DNA of 64,000 nt from Cohnella panacarvi Gsoil 349 (GTDB lineage: Bacteria > Bacillota > Bacilli > Paenibacillales > Paenibacillaceae). Both the position numbers and the translations under genes were made by a program. Location of the stretch: assembly GCF_000515335.1 (NCBI RefSeq), contig NZ_KI911563.1:649576-713575 (forward strand). The letters run 5' to 3'. Positions 32,227 to 41,179 of this stretch are shown here, piece after piece. Numbering within the stretch: the first letter of the stretch is position 1; each line of letters opens with the position of its first letter. A model generated the notes under the pieces. That model was given only the letters and a program-made list of their open reading frames with translations, searched no databases and had not been told where the DNA came from.

Positions 32227-34536
32227 TTATAGGTAAGGGTTATCGTGCTTCGCCTTCAGCATGTTCCAGCGGCGCTCGATCTCGTGCTCGAACTCGCGCA
32301 GCGTCTCGGCGTATTCCGGCTTGGACAAGTGCTTCGTCTTGCCCATCAGCTTCAGCCAATCGCCGACGGGAACGCGCTTGCCCTTCTCTTCCGGATTGTA
32401 CGTAATCGTCGTGACGCCTCTTTCCACTTCGTAAAGCGGGAAGAAGCAGGTGTTGACCGCGTAATCGATGATCGTCGCGCCGTCTTTATCCTCGGACAGC
32501 CAGTTGAGCGGGCAAGTGATCAAGATTTTGCCGTACACCATGCCTACGTTCTGCGCGTACCATTGCGCCTTCGCCGCTTTGCGCACGAGGTCCTGCGGGC
32601 TCGCTTCGCTGCCGGTAAAGACGTACGGAATGTTCGTTGCCGCCATGATTTGCGCCGTGTCCTTATGGTGGAACACTTTGCCGCCTTGATGCTTGCCTAC
32701 GTTCGAGGTCGACGTGCGATGGCCCATCGGCGTGGAATAGGACAACTGCGCGCCGGTGTTCATGTAACCTTCGTTGTCGTACTCAAGGATGATCATGCGG
32801 TGGTTGCGAAGCGCCGCGCCGATCGCCGGACCCATGCCGATGTCCATGCCGCCGTCGCCGGTAATCATGACGAACGTAAAGTCGTCTTGCAAGCCGAGGT
32901 GATCGAGTTCTCCGCGACGCTTGCGCTCGTGGAACATCTCGACGACGCCGGACAACGTGGCCGCGCCGTTCTGGAACAGATTGTGGATGTAGGTCGCTTT
33001 GTGCGCGGAGTACGGATACCCCGTCGTGACGACCATCGCGCAGCCGGTATGGAACAAGGCGACGATATCTCCCTCGATGCCCTTAAAGAACAGCTCCAAC
33101 CCGGAGAAAATCCCGCAGCCCGGGCAAGCGCCATGGCCCGGAGCGATCCGTTTCGCTTTCTTCGTCAAAGCGCGAAGCGGCGGAATGCGGACGTTCACTT
33201 TGCCCGTCTCCTCATCCGGCGTAACGGTAATGAGTCCCGTCTTCACGTCCTCGTACTTCATCGGCTCGAGCACGCGTTTCGGCGCCTTGTTCGGATCGCC
33301 CGGCGAATGCCCGTGGTAATCGTAAGGCTTCTCGACGTATCCTTTCCCGACTGCTTCGATCGCGAATTCGAATAAGGCGAGACCGTCTTCGGCATAGAAA
33401 TCTTTGCCGCCGAGGCCGTAAATCCGGCTGATCACCATCGTCGAATGGTTGCCGTATTGCTGCAGCGCCGCCCGGATTTCAAGCGACATGTTGCCGCCGT
33501 GGCCGCCGTAAGCATCGGCTCGGTCGCCGACCGTCACCGCTTTGACGTTCTTGAGCGCTTCCGCGATCTGCTTCGCCGGGAACGGACGGATAATGTTCGG
33601 AGAGATGCTTCCCGCCTTCACGCCTTTCGCGCGCAATTGGTCCACGACGTCCTTAATGATCTCCGAAGACGAGTTCAGCAGGAATACCGCCACTTCGGCG
33701 TCTTCCATCCGGTACAGTTCCAGGATCGGATAGTCGCGTCCCGTAAGCACTGCGTATTCTTGGCGAATGCGGTCGTACACCGCTTCTGCGCGATACATCG
33801 CCATGCTTTGCTGGTAGCAGTTATTGATATAGTCCGGCTCGTTCATGTACGGACCGACCGTAATCGGGTTGTTCCGGTCAAGCACGTGTTTGAAGCCTTC
33901 CGGCGGTTTCTCGCCGATGAACTTCTGTACGTCTTCCCGCTTCGCGAACGTCATGACGCGGCGCTTCTGATGGCTCGTGAAATAGCCGTCCTGCGCGACG
34001 AGCACCGGCAAGCGAACTTCCGGATCCTCCGCCAGCTTCAGCGCGATGATGTTCATGTCGTATACCGATTGCGGATCGCGGCACATGATGATCGGCCAGC
34101 CCGTGTTGAGCGCGAAATACAAATCCGAATGGTCGCCGTGAATGTCGAGCGGCCCGGACACCGAGCGGCAGACGAGGTTCATGACCATCGGGAACCGCGT
34201 GCCCGATTGCACCGGCATCTGCTCCAGCATGTATAAATAACCGTTGGCGCTCGTGGCGTTGAATACGCGTCCGCCCGCCGTCGAAGCTCCGTAGCAAACC
34301 CCGGCGGAGCCGTGTTCGCCGTCGGCCGGAATAAGCACGATGTCGTGCTGGCCGTTCGCCTTCATCAGATCAAGAAATTGCGCGACTTCCGTAGAGGGAG
34401 AGATCGGGAAATATCCCATGATGTGATAGTTGATCTGGTGTGCGGCATAAGCTGCCATCTCATTGCCTGATTCGTAGACGATGCGTTGCTCGACGGTTCC
34501 GGACGGGCCCGTCTCCTTGCGAATGTCGATCGCCAT
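32227..34536 (-). CDS. Pyruvate/2-oxoacid:ferredoxin oxidoreductase, fused alpha-beta subunits
   Basis: A 769-residue fusion. The N-terminal part (about 1-430) is the alpha subunit with pyrimidine-binding and domain II folds ('GYFPISPSTEVAQFLDLM', 'VMNLVCRSVSGPLDIHGDHSD'). The C-terminal part (about 450-769) is the beta subunit with Cys ligands in 'GHGACPGCGIFSG', 'GCAM', and the thiamine diphosphate motif 'GDGGMDIGMGPAIGAALRN'. It oxidises a 2-oxoacid, most likely pyruvate, to acyl-CoA with reduced ferredoxin. ATG 34536 lies six bases after GGTGGAG; an upstream GTG was rejected. Works with the gamma-delta gene just upstream. Confidence 0.92.
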   Translation of the reverse strand: MAIDIRKETGPSGTVEQRIVYESGNEMAAYAAHQINYHIMGYFPISPSTEVAQFLDLMKANGQHDIVLIPADGEHGSAGVCYGASTAGGRVFNATSANGYLYMLEQMPVQSGTRFPMVMNLVCRSVSGPLDIHGDHSDLYFALNTGWPIIMCRDPQSVYDMNIIALKLAEDPEVRLPVLVAQDGYFTSHQKRRVMTFAKREDVQKFIGEKPPEGFKHVLDRNNPITVGPYMNEPDYINNCYQQSMAMYRAEAVYDRIRQEYAVLTGRDYPILELYRMEDAEVAVFLLNSSSEIIKDVVDQLRAKGVKAGSISPNIIRPFPAKQIAEALKNVKAVTVGDRADAYGGHGGNMSLEIRAALQQYGNHSTMVISRIYGLGGKDFYAEDGLALFEFAIEAVGKGYVEKPYDYHGHSPGDPNKAPKRVLEPMKYEDVKTGLITVTPDEETGKVNVRIPPLRALTKKAKRIAPGHGACPGCGIFSGLELFFKGIEGDIVALFHTGCAMVVTTGYPYSAHKATYIHNLFQNGAATLSGVVEMFHERKRRGELDHLGLQDDFTFVMITGDGGMDIGMGPAIGAALRNHRMIILEYDNEGYMNTGAQLSYSTPMGHRTSTSNVGKHQGGKVFHHKDTAQIMAATNIPYVFTGSEASPQDLVRKAAKAQWYAQNVGMVYGKILITCPLNWLSEDKDGATIIDYAVNTCFFPLYEVERGVTTITYNPEEKGKRVPVGDWLKLMGKTKHLSKPEYAETLREFEHEIERRWNMLKAKHDNPYL

Positions 34537-34592
34537 TGCAGACTCCACCTTCCTATCGTTCTTCTCGTAGTATCGGAATGCTCCATGCTCTT

Positions 34593-34617
34593 TCTATCGA
34601 TCTATCGGTCTATCGAC
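34593..34617. repeat. Short 8-bp tandem repeat
   Basis: Three near-identical units CTATCGAT, CTATCGGT, CTATCGAC in the gap between the two oxidoreductase subunit genes. Likely neutral, though it lies in the 5' leader of the alpha-beta gene. Confidence 0.6.
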
Positions 34618-34629
34618 CTGGCGCCGGAA

Positions 34630-35634
34630 CTACTGGGCCAACTGAAACTTGTGCGGAACGCGATGCTCGTCGGCGTAGCCTTCCGCTTCCCGCTCGCTGG
34701 ACAACGCCTCGGTCGGACACGCTTGTACGCACTTCAAACAGCCTTTGCAATATTGATAATCGATTCCTTGCAAAAACATCTGCGGTCGGCCTTTCTTGTC
34801 GGGCAACTCCTCCCATACGAAGCAGAAGTCCGGGCAGACGTTGTCGCAGGCGGCGCAATGAATGCATTTGTCATCCGCGAAGTGAGGCATCATGCCCGCG
34901 CGCGAGATGCTAAGATCCTTCAGGATGCTGTTGCCCGGGTTCGTAATCATGCCGCCGATCGGCTGCGTCTCGTAACCGAGCACCGGCGTATCCATCCGGA
35001 CATAGCTGGGCATCGCATCTCCTTCGGACAATGCGAACGACTGAAACTTCATTTCGTCATAACCGCGCTGGAATGTATTCAGGGCCGGCTGAACCGCGCC
35101 CGGGTATTTCTTCTCTAGCGACTTGCGGACGACGCCTTTCATGAATTCGGCGTCCAGGAAATCGCACAAGCGGAATAATCCGCCTAGCATCGCCATGTTC
35201 ACGCGGTTGTTCTCGTCCATCGCGATGCCGGTCGCATCGACGACTGCGATGATTCCCGCCTTCAGCTTGAGCTGCTCCTTGAGCTGCTCCGGCGATTTCT
35301 TCGAATTGACGAGCACGATCGTGTCCTCGTACATGCCGGAGATGACGTTGATCGTCTTCGACAGGTTCTCGTGGAAAATTCCGATGACGTGCGGCCTCTC
35401 GACCGGAGACGTATCGCGGATTAGCGCGTTCGTGTCGCAGAACCGGATGTGCGCCTTAACGGCCGAGCCTTTCTTCTCCGAGCCGTAAGAGCTGAAGCTG
35501 ACGCCGTTCAGTCCTATGCCCATAACGCCTGCCTCGGCCAGCATTTTGCCGGCCAAGTTTGCTCCAAGCCCACCGATTGATTCCAGACGAATTTCGAAAA
35601 ACCCAAGCTCATTTACCTTCGGCAGCATGACCAT
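34630..35634 (-). CDS. Pyruvate/2-oxoacid:ferredoxin oxidoreductase, fused gamma-delta subunits
   Basis: A 334-residue fusion. The first ~200 residues are the gamma subunit ('RLESIGGLGANLAGKMLAEAG'). The C-terminal part is a two-cluster ferredoxin with [4Fe-4S] motifs 'CIHCAACDNVCP' and 'CKGCLKCVQACP'. Together with the downstream alpha-beta protein it makes a complete oxygen-sensitive enzyme from only two polypeptides. Both genes are on the minus strand, 93 bases apart. The ribosome site (AGGGG) is rather far, 14 bases, from the ATG. The window also encodes the aerobic pyruvate dehydrogenase, so a facultative lifestyle is likely. Confidence 0.92.
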   Translation of the reverse strand: MVMLPKVNELGFFEIRLESIGGLGANLAGKMLAEAGVMGIGLNGVSFSSYGSEKKGSAVKAHIRFCDTNALIRDTSPVERPHVIGIFHENLSKTINVISGMYEDTIVLVNSKKSPEQLKEQLKLKAGIIAVVDATGIAMDENNRVNMAMLGGLFRLCDFLDAEFMKGVVRKSLEKKYPGAVQPALNTFQRGYDEMKFQSFALSEGDAMPSYVRMDTPVLGYETQPIGGMITNPGNSILKDLSISRAGMMPHFADDKCIHCAACDNVCPDFCFVWEELPDKKGRPQMFLQGIDYQYCKGCLKCVQACPTEALSSEREAEGYADEHRVPHKFQLAQ

Positions 35635-35777
35635 GGCGCATTGAAATCCCCTTTCGCGTGTAGTGGCACATAAAGAGTCAGACTATTTCGTAGATTGCAA
35701 ATATTAATATATTCGCGATAATTTGCGCAATTCCTGCCTCTCTGGCCAAATTCGGGCTCATGACGCCCCGATACATC

Positions 35778-36695
35778 TTAAAATGACAAACTGGACTGCA
35801 AACGCTTAAGCTCGTTCCAGCCGATCAGCAGAATCTTCTCCTCGTCGAGGACGGCTCTCACATCCGGATCGCGCCAGAACGCAAGCTCCATGCCGCGTTT
35901 GTCCGGTTCGCCGTGAAAGGAGCGAAGCTCCTCCGTCACGTGCGACGGATGGCTGATCCATTCGGTTACGCCGGGCAGCAGCCCGCGAAGCATCTCGATG
36001 CCGGCCGCTTTCATCGTATCGTACGTCTCGTCGCTATTGCGATGAAACTCCAACCCGGTTAGATAGTCGGGCAGCACGATTCCGTTATCCTCCGCCTGTC
36101 TCACGCGTTGTCTCGCCCGACGCTCCAATTCCTTCGGAATCTTCCTTCCCAAGGCAGGCTGCAATTGTCGCGGCAGACGAAAAGGCAATCCGTACATCGC
36201 GCAAACGTCGAAGACGACGGGCAGCAGGTCCTGGCCCGTATGAATTCCATATAAGCTGCCCATATGGTTATCCGCATGGGTAATGGGAAGGCCCATCGCG
36301 AGCGCCGCTTCCGTCTGCGCGATCAGCTCCGCCCGCACCTGCTCGGGAGCGGCGGCTTTCTCGAACTCCCCGACCGTCGCCGGAAACCAACCGTTCCTGC
36401 CCGATAGCGTGTTGGCCGGCTGCGTGCGGCATAGCGGTCCCCAACGATACCCGTTCCATTCGCTCGTCAACGTCCAATGAACCCCGATATCCCCGGAGGG
36501 CGTCCGCAGGGCGTATGAAGCCGCCGCGTCCTCGGACCAAGGACACGTCATCATGATCGTCGTCGAACTGATCGCATTTTCCTCTAATAGAAGCAATATG
36601 CCGTCGTTCGTGCTTTTGCAAAGGCCGAAGTCATCCGCATTGACGATCAACAGTCGATCGCCGCTCCCATAGCCCAATTGGGTTGCCGTATTCAT
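35778..36695 (-). CDS. ChbG/HpnK (YdjC) family carbohydrate deacetylase
   Basis: A 305-residue YdjC-like deacetylase. 'LLIVNADDFGLCKSTN' carries the metal-binding Asp pair, 'IGVHWTL' and 'ITHADNHMGSLYGIH' the metal His residues. Family members remove acetyl groups from N-acetylated sugars such as chitooligosaccharides. No sugar-uptake genes are adjacent, so the substrate is open. The start at 36695 has GGAGG nine bases upstream; the open frame reaches 36776 but overlaps the promoter region shared with the divergent RND pump gene. Confidence 0.9.
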   Translation of the reverse strand: MNTATQLGYGSGDRLLIVNADDFGLCKSTNDGILLLLEENAISSTTIMMTCPWSEDAAASYALRTPSGDIGVHWTLTSEWNGYRWGPLCRTQPANTLSGRNGWFPATVGEFEKAAAPEQVRAELIAQTEAALAMGLPITHADNHMGSLYGIHTGQDLLPVVFDVCAMYGLPFRLPRQLQPALGRKIPKELERRARQRVRQAEDNGIVLPDYLTGLEFHRNSDETYDTMKAAGIEMLRGLLPGVTEWISHPSHVTEELRSFHGEPDKRGMELAFWRDPDVRAVLDEEKILLIGWNELKRLQSSLSF

Positions 36696-36784
36696 TGACG
36701 CTCGCCTCCTTCCATTCACTATATGACGGAGTGACGCCGACATTGACGGAAGCCGGTTGGACAGCCCCGTTGCCAATTTATACC

Positions 36785-36798
36785 TAGACTTAAGTCTA
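36785..36798. promoter_or_regulatory. Perfect dyad upstream of the RND pump gene
   Basis: TAGACTTAAGTCTA, a 14-base perfect palindrome, 26 bases before the pump's -35 box and between the divergent deacetylase and pump genes. The form suits a dimeric regulator (MarR, TetR or MerR type), none of which is encoded adjacent. Confidence 0.55.
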
Positions 36799-36823
36799 AG
36801 GCAGAACCATTCCGCAGACCGCT

Positions 36824-36852
36824 TTTCCGTAACTTCCCAATCTATATATAAT
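36824..36852 (+). promoter_or_regulatory. Promoter of the RND pump gene
   Basis: TTTCCG (weak -35, 36824-36829), 17-base spacer, TATAAT (perfect -10, 36847-36852). A poor -35 with a dyad upstream fits an activated promoter. Confidence 0.55.
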
Positions 36853-36887
36853 AAAGGACAGAGTGAGATAGAAGGAGCATAAAGAAG

Positions 36888-39800
36888 ATGAAATATTGGG
36901 TTCGATTCAGCATGAACAACGGCATAGCGCTGTTACTGATCGTCGCGATCATGATCGGCAGCGGGCTATACGCCATGAGCAGCATGAAAAAGGAGAAATA
37001 CCCTGCGGTCGACATTCCGTATTTAACCGTGGAAATCGCGTATCCCGGCGCATCGCCTACGCAAGTCATGGATACTTTCGGCAAAGACCTCGAAGCCGAA
37101 CTGAACCGCCTCGACCGGCTGGAGAACTTGTACGTAACCGCCGGAACGAATTATTTCCTGGCGACGATGAATTTCGAGATGGGCTATGAGATGGACGAAG
37201 CGGAGGTTAACGCCCGCTCCGCCGTCGGCAAAGTCAGCCTGCCGGCATCCGCCAAAGTAATCGACTACTATAAAGATCGACTGGACGGCGACGTGTACGC
37301 CGTCGGCGTCTGGGGAAGCGAACAATCGGCGGTCCAAGCGTTCGTCAAGGATCAGTTGCTGCCCGCGTACCGGGGCGTCGACGGCATCGACCGCATCGAT
37401 ACGGACGGCGTCGTCGACGACACGGCGATAATCTCGCTTCGCGATGCGGATATGCTCCGGCATGGACTCGACGCGGATCAAGTGAAGCTAGCCGTAACGT
37501 CCGCTCAGTTGTCCGTTCCGATCGGCAACTGGGACACCGATCGGGAGCGGTTGCCGATCCGCGTCGGCGGCACTGTCGATTCGCTTGCCGAACTCAAGTC
37601 GCTGCTCATTCCGACCGCGCAAGGCGGCATTCCGCTTTCCGCGATTGCCGATATCGAGTATGAACAAGACGAAGACGAACAAGTCCGCATGAACGGGCAA
37701 CCGGCCGTGTTCATCTCGGTCGTCGGAAGAGGCGGCTACGACAGCGTAAAGCTCGTGGACGAATTGATCGACGCGGAGAATGAGCTTGCTTTGCCTGCGG
37801 GCATTAGCAAGAAAATTACAACCGACCGCACCGAAGAAATCGAGCAATCCGTCGATTCCATGCTCCGCGAAGTGCTGCTGGGAGCGTGCATGGCCATGCT
37901 CGTCACGCTGCTGTTCCTGCGCAACTTCAGATCCACGCTGATCGCGATTATCTCGATCCCGCTTTCGATGATCGCTTCCATGCTCGTGTTGAAGCAGCTC
38001 GATTACTCGCTTAACATCATGACCCTCGCCGGTATAGCCGTCGCGATCGGACGCGTCGTTGACGATTCGATCGTCGTCATCGAGAATATTTTCCGGCGCG
38101 TCCGCAAGACGACGCAGCGCGACGACCAGCTCGTCGAGGACGCGACGAACGAAGTGTCGCGGGCGATTACGTCTTCGACGTTGACGACGGTAGCGGTATT
38201 CCTGCCGATGGCATTCGTTCCGGGCATCGTAGGCGCGTTTTTCCGTCCGCTCGCTTGGACAATCGTCGTCTCCCTGCTCTTCTCGCTCCTCGTAGCGGTC
38301 ACGGTCGTCCCTCTGCTGTCGAAGCTTAGCTTATTGAAAGTGAGGCATAAGGAACAGCAAGAGAACGCGCTTCAGCGCGCTTATCGCCGCATGTTAAGCT
38401 GGTCGCTGACGCATCGTCTGCTTACGCTGCTGCTGGCGTTCGTTCTGTTGATCGGCAGCATGGCGATTCTCGTCACCGGTCAGCTTGGCTTCAACTTCCT
38501 GCCGGCGGAGCCTACCCGCGACTTTTCGATAGACGTAACGATGGAAGAAGGCGTCAATCTGCAAGCGACGAACAAAGTCGTGGCGGATATCGAGGAGCGG
38601 ATCAGGCAGCATCCCGTTCATGATATGGCGACCGAGGCGCGGAGCCAGAACGCCAACCTTAGCTTTGAGCTTGACGAGAGCGCCGGCGATTCGGAGGCGT
38701 TCGAAAGAACGATTCGCGAAGAGCTCAAGCACATCCAAGGAGCCAAGACGATTACGCTCACCGGACAACAAGGCATCGGCAGCAATGAACTAATGATTAC
38801 CGTCAACGGCCCGGACAGCGAATCCATACGCCTGGGTGCACAGATGATGGTCGAAGCGATCCAGGACGTCGAGGGACTGGAAGATGTTCACCATACCGGC
38901 TCGAGCGAAAAGCCGGAGGTCCAATTCGTCGCAGACGACCGCAAGCTGGCTAACGCCGGGTTGAACAACGCGCTGGTCGCCCAAGCGGTCAACCGCGCGA
39001 TCGGCGGCGAGACGCTCGGCACCGCCCTGCTGGACGGTCGCAGCGCCGACATTAAGTTGCGAACCGGAGCATCGCCCGAACAGCCCGCTCCAATCGAATC
39101 GCTGAACGATATCAAGGTGACGAACCTGGCCCAGCAGCCCGTACGTCTCGGCGACGTCGGAAGCTGGGAACGGAAGCTGAACCCTTCCTCGATCATGCGT
39201 CTGAACCAAAAAGAATATTTGCAAATTAACGGCACCTTCACGGATTCGAATACCGGAGGCGTTATCGCGACCGTCGAAAGCAAGCTGGACGCGCTGAACC
39301 TGCCTGACGGCGTCACATGGGAATCGCTCGGCGCTTCCAAAGAAATGAACGACGGGTTCGTCAATATGGGGCTTGCGCTGGGCATCAGCATCTTCCTCGT
39401 CTACCTGGTCATGCTGCTGTCGTTCGGAGAGTGGTTGACGCCGTTCGTCATCTTATTCTCGATTCCGTTCTCTCTGATCGGAGCGCTTGCCGGACTGTGG
39501 ATCGTCGGGGAGCCCGTGGGCATGCCGGCCATGATCGGTCTGCTCATGCTTAACGGCATCGTCGTAACGAATGCGATCGTATTGCTCGAGCGCGTGCGCA
39601 GCAACTTGAAGCAAGGCATGGACCGCGATGCCGCGTTGCTCGAAGCCGGAGCCACCCGTATTCGACCGATTCTAATGACTGCGATCGCGACGATCGGCGC
39701 GCTGTTCCCGCTCGCGTTGTCTTCCGAAGTCGGCCTAGTCTCCCGCGCGCTCGCCGTCGTCGTTATCGGCGGTTTGTCGACGTCGACGCTGCTCACGCTC

Positions 39801-39905
39801 ATTATCGTTCCGGTACTCTTCAGCTTAACGCACCGCAAGCGACGCCTTTCAAAGCCCAGATCCGCTGCGGCCAAGTCCGAAACGGCAGCCGAATTGGCGG
39901 AATAA
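36888..39905 (+). CDS. RND family efflux permease (SwrC/AcrB-like)
   Basis: A 1005-residue resistance-nodulation-division permease. TM1 is at about 13-31, followed by a long extracytoplasmic loop, a first helix bundle (about 325-520, with 'ALAIVVDDSIVVIEN'-type TM4 here 'AVAIGRVVDDSIVVIENIF'), a second loop and a C-terminal bundle (about 825-985, 'GLLMLNGIVVTNAIVLLERVR'). The paired Asp residues of the proton relay are present. In Bacillus subtilis SwrC exports surfactin and supports swarming. No membrane-fusion protein gene is nearby, as usual in Firmicutes. GGAG lies ten bases upstream of the ATG. Confidence 0.92.
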   Translation: MKYWVRFSMNNGIALLLIVAIMIGSGLYAMSSMKKEKYPAVDIPYLTVEIAYPGASPTQVMDTFGKDLEAELNRLDRLENLYVTAGTNYFLATMNFEMGYEMDEAEVNARSAVGKVSLPASAKVIDYYKDRLDGDVYAVGVWGSEQSAVQAFVKDQLLPAYRGVDGIDRIDTDGVVDDTAIISLRDADMLRHGLDADQVKLAVTSAQLSVPIGNWDTDRERLPIRVGGTVDSLAELKSLLIPTAQGGIPLSAIADIEYEQDEDEQVRMNGQPAVFISVVGRGGYDSVKLVDELIDAENELALPAGISKKITTDRTEEIEQSVDSMLREVLLGACMAMLVTLLFLRNFRSTLIAIISIPLSMIASMLVLKQLDYSLNIMTLAGIAVAIGRVVDDSIVVIENIFRRVRKTTQRDDQLVEDATNEVSRAITSSTLTTVAVFLPMAFVPGIVGAFFRPLAWTIVVSLLFSLLVAVTVVPLLSKLSLLKVRHKEQQENALQRAYRRMLSWSLTHRLLTLLLAFVLLIGSMAILVTGQLGFNFLPAEPTRDFSIDVTMEEGVNLQATNKVVADIEERIRQHPVHDMATEARSQNANLSFELDESAGDSEAFERTIREELKHIQGAKTITLTGQQGIGSNELMITVNGPDSESIRLGAQMMVEAIQDVEGLEDVHHTGSSEKPEVQFVADDRKLANAGLNNALVAQAVNRAIGGETLGTALLDGRSADIKLRTGASPEQPAPIESLNDIKVTNLAQQPVRLGDVGSWERKLNPSSIMRLNQKEYLQINGTFTDSNTGGVIATVESKLDALNLPDGVTWESLGASKEMNDGFVNMGLALGISIFLVYLVMLLSFGEWLTPFVILFSIPFSLIGALAGLWIVGEPVGMPAMIGLLMLNGIVVTNAIVLLERVRSNLKQGMDRDAALLEAGATRIRPILMTAIATIGALFPLALSSEVGLVSRALAVVVIGGLSTSTLLTLIIVPVLFSLTHRKRRLSKPRSAAAKSETAAELAE

Positions 39906-39916
39906 GCGACCATGCA

Positions 39917-39970
39917 AAAGGACCTTCAAGCGATCGGCGCAGCCGCCCGGCTTGAAGGTCCTTCCTTTTA
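39917..39970. terminator. Terminator between convergent pump and MOSC genes
   Basis: GGACCTTCAAGC (39920-39931) pairs with GCTTGAAGGTCC (39950-39961), 12-base perfect stem, then TTCCTTTTA on the plus strand and GCATGG preceded by CTTTTGC on the minus strand. Confidence 0.85.
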
Positions 39971-40639
39971 TCCCTTGATCTTCTCCAATCGTGCCGTCAA
40001 CGTCGCCACCCAGCTTTCGGAAAGCGCGTCGATCGCCAGCAGCGAGCGAATGCCTTTCGCGTCGCGTTTATCGCGATGCATGATCCGATTCGCTTCCGCT
40101 ACCGTAAACCGTGCCGGGTGCCTCTCGATTAGGCGCAGGGTATCGCCGGGACGCACTTCCCCTTCCGTAACGGTACGGAAGTAGAAGCCCGTCGCCCCGC
40201 TCTCGGTAACGAGCAACGGCAACGCGTCCAGCCCCCACCTCATGGCAAGCTTCCAGCAAGGTTGCCTTGGCTGGCTGACTTGCACGACGGCGCTGCCAAT
40301 AGCGAACGTATCTCCGATGCAAACTTCGTCTTCCATCAAGTCCGCCGCGGTAAAATTTTCCCCGAACGATCCGTAAGGGAGCGAGCGTCCGAGCACCTGC
40401 TCCCAATGCGGATAATGATTGTGCAAGTAGACGCAGACCGCTTTATCCGGTCCGCCGTGGAAGACGAGATCGGCCTGTTCGTCGCCGGCGAGGCCAAGCT
40501 TTCCTAACCGAACCGGCCCGTCGATAGACGTCTTGTAGATGCCCGATCGTTGTTCTTTCCCTTTATACTCTCCGCGCCGCGCGACTCCGACGTTGACGGA
40601 GATGACAGGATATTCCGCAGTCTTAATTAATTCGCTCAT
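39968..40639 (-). CDS. MOSC domain protein (YiiM-like)
   Basis: A 223-residue protein with a central MOSC domain and C-terminal 3-alpha domain, like Bacillus YflK or E. coli YiiM. 'DEQADLVFHGGPDKAVCVY' and the conserved cysteine in 'QPRQPCWKLAMRWG' are the signatures. YiiM is molybdenum-cofactor dependent and reduces N-hydroxylated compounds. No Moco biosynthesis genes are in the window. It overlaps the GNAT remnant upstream by four bases. Confidence 0.9.
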   Translation of the reverse strand: MSELIKTAEYPVISVNVGVARRGEYKGKEQRSGIYKTSIDGPVRLGKLGLAGDEQADLVFHGGPDKAVCVYLHNHYPHWEQVLGRSLPYGSFGENFTAADLMEDEVCIGDTFAIGSAVVQVSQPRQPCWKLAMRWGLDALPLLVTESGATGFYFRTVTEGEVRPGDTLRLIERHPARFTVAEANRIMHRDKRDAKGIRSLLAIDALSESWVATLTARLEKIKG

Positions 40640-40881
40640 ACGATCTCCTTTGAAAATAGAAACGCTCGCTTGTCGAAACCGACGTGTTCATACGTTCGAT
40701 GCGCCTGTTCGCGATGAAATCCCGAATCCAATTCGATTCGTCTACAGCCCGCTTGCTTCGCTCTATCCGTCAATCGTTCGATAAGCGCTTTGCCGATACC
40801 GCGATCGCGATGTTCCTCATTGGATTGACAACTCTTCCATCCCCGTGTGATCGACGTATAAAGCCAAAGCCATAGCGCCAC
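40636..40881 (-). pseudogene. Truncated GNAT acetyltransferase remnant
   Basis: Only the C-terminal half of a GNAT domain remains: 'EEHRDRGIGKALIERLTDRAKQAGCRRIELDSGF' region with the acetyl-CoA loop, followed by 'AHRTYEHVGFDKRAFLFSKEI'. Full-length relatives have about 60-80 more residues in front, and here the frame is closed by TGA at 40900-40902. The only start codon is GTG 40881, with no ribosome site. The upstream DNA is occupied by the leader of a divergent small gene. A short functional protein translated with the overlapping MOSC gene cannot be excluded. Confidence 0.65.
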
Positions 40882-40925
40882 GATAAGGTCGAACCGCCAT
40901 CATCCGAACGGAAAGGAGCGATTCG

Positions 40926-41102
40926 ATGACCAGATCCAAGAGGCGCCGCGAAAGCGCTTGGAAAAGCCGCAAGCAGCAAAGCCAAATCCATGGTAAAATA
41001 ACTTCTCTTCACGACCTGGCGAACGAAACCAACGGCAATATTGAAACCAACGGCAATATTGAAACCAACGGCAATATTGAAACCAACCCTGCGAACGAAT
41101 AA
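40926..41102 (+). CDS. Small basic protein with hexapeptide-repeat tail
   Basis: A 58-residue protein with AAAGGAG seven bases before its ATG. The first half is strongly basic (MTRSKRRRESAWKSRKQQS), then a linker, then a tail of the hexapeptide ETNGNI repeated three times plus ETN, ending PANE. The tail is encoded by perfect 18-bp repeats in phase with the frame. No family recognised. Nucleic-acid or membrane-surface binding by the basic half is only a guess. Confidence 0.65.
   Translation: MTRSKRRRESAWKSRKQQSQIHGKITSLHDLANETNGNIETNGNIETNGNIETNPANE
41025..41087 (+). repeat. Perfect 18-bp tandem repeat inside a coding region
   Basis: GAAACCAACGGCAATATT three times without a mismatch (41025-41042, 41043-41060, 41061-41078), then half a copy. 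Period is a multiple of three, so gain or loss of units keeps the frame. Lack of divergence implies recent expansion. Confidence 0.95.
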
Positions 41103-41179
41103 GCCTGCATTCGATGTCGCACTTGCAGCGCAGCTTCGGTCAAGCGCTGCAAGGCGATATGCCCGCGATTCTTTATCGC

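Noticed and set aside
41126..41150. Terminator TTGCAGCGC...GCGCTGCAA between the 58-aa gene and the ABC ATPase
   Set aside because: Good 9-base stem but no T-run on either strand; left as an unassigned inverted repeat between convergent genes.
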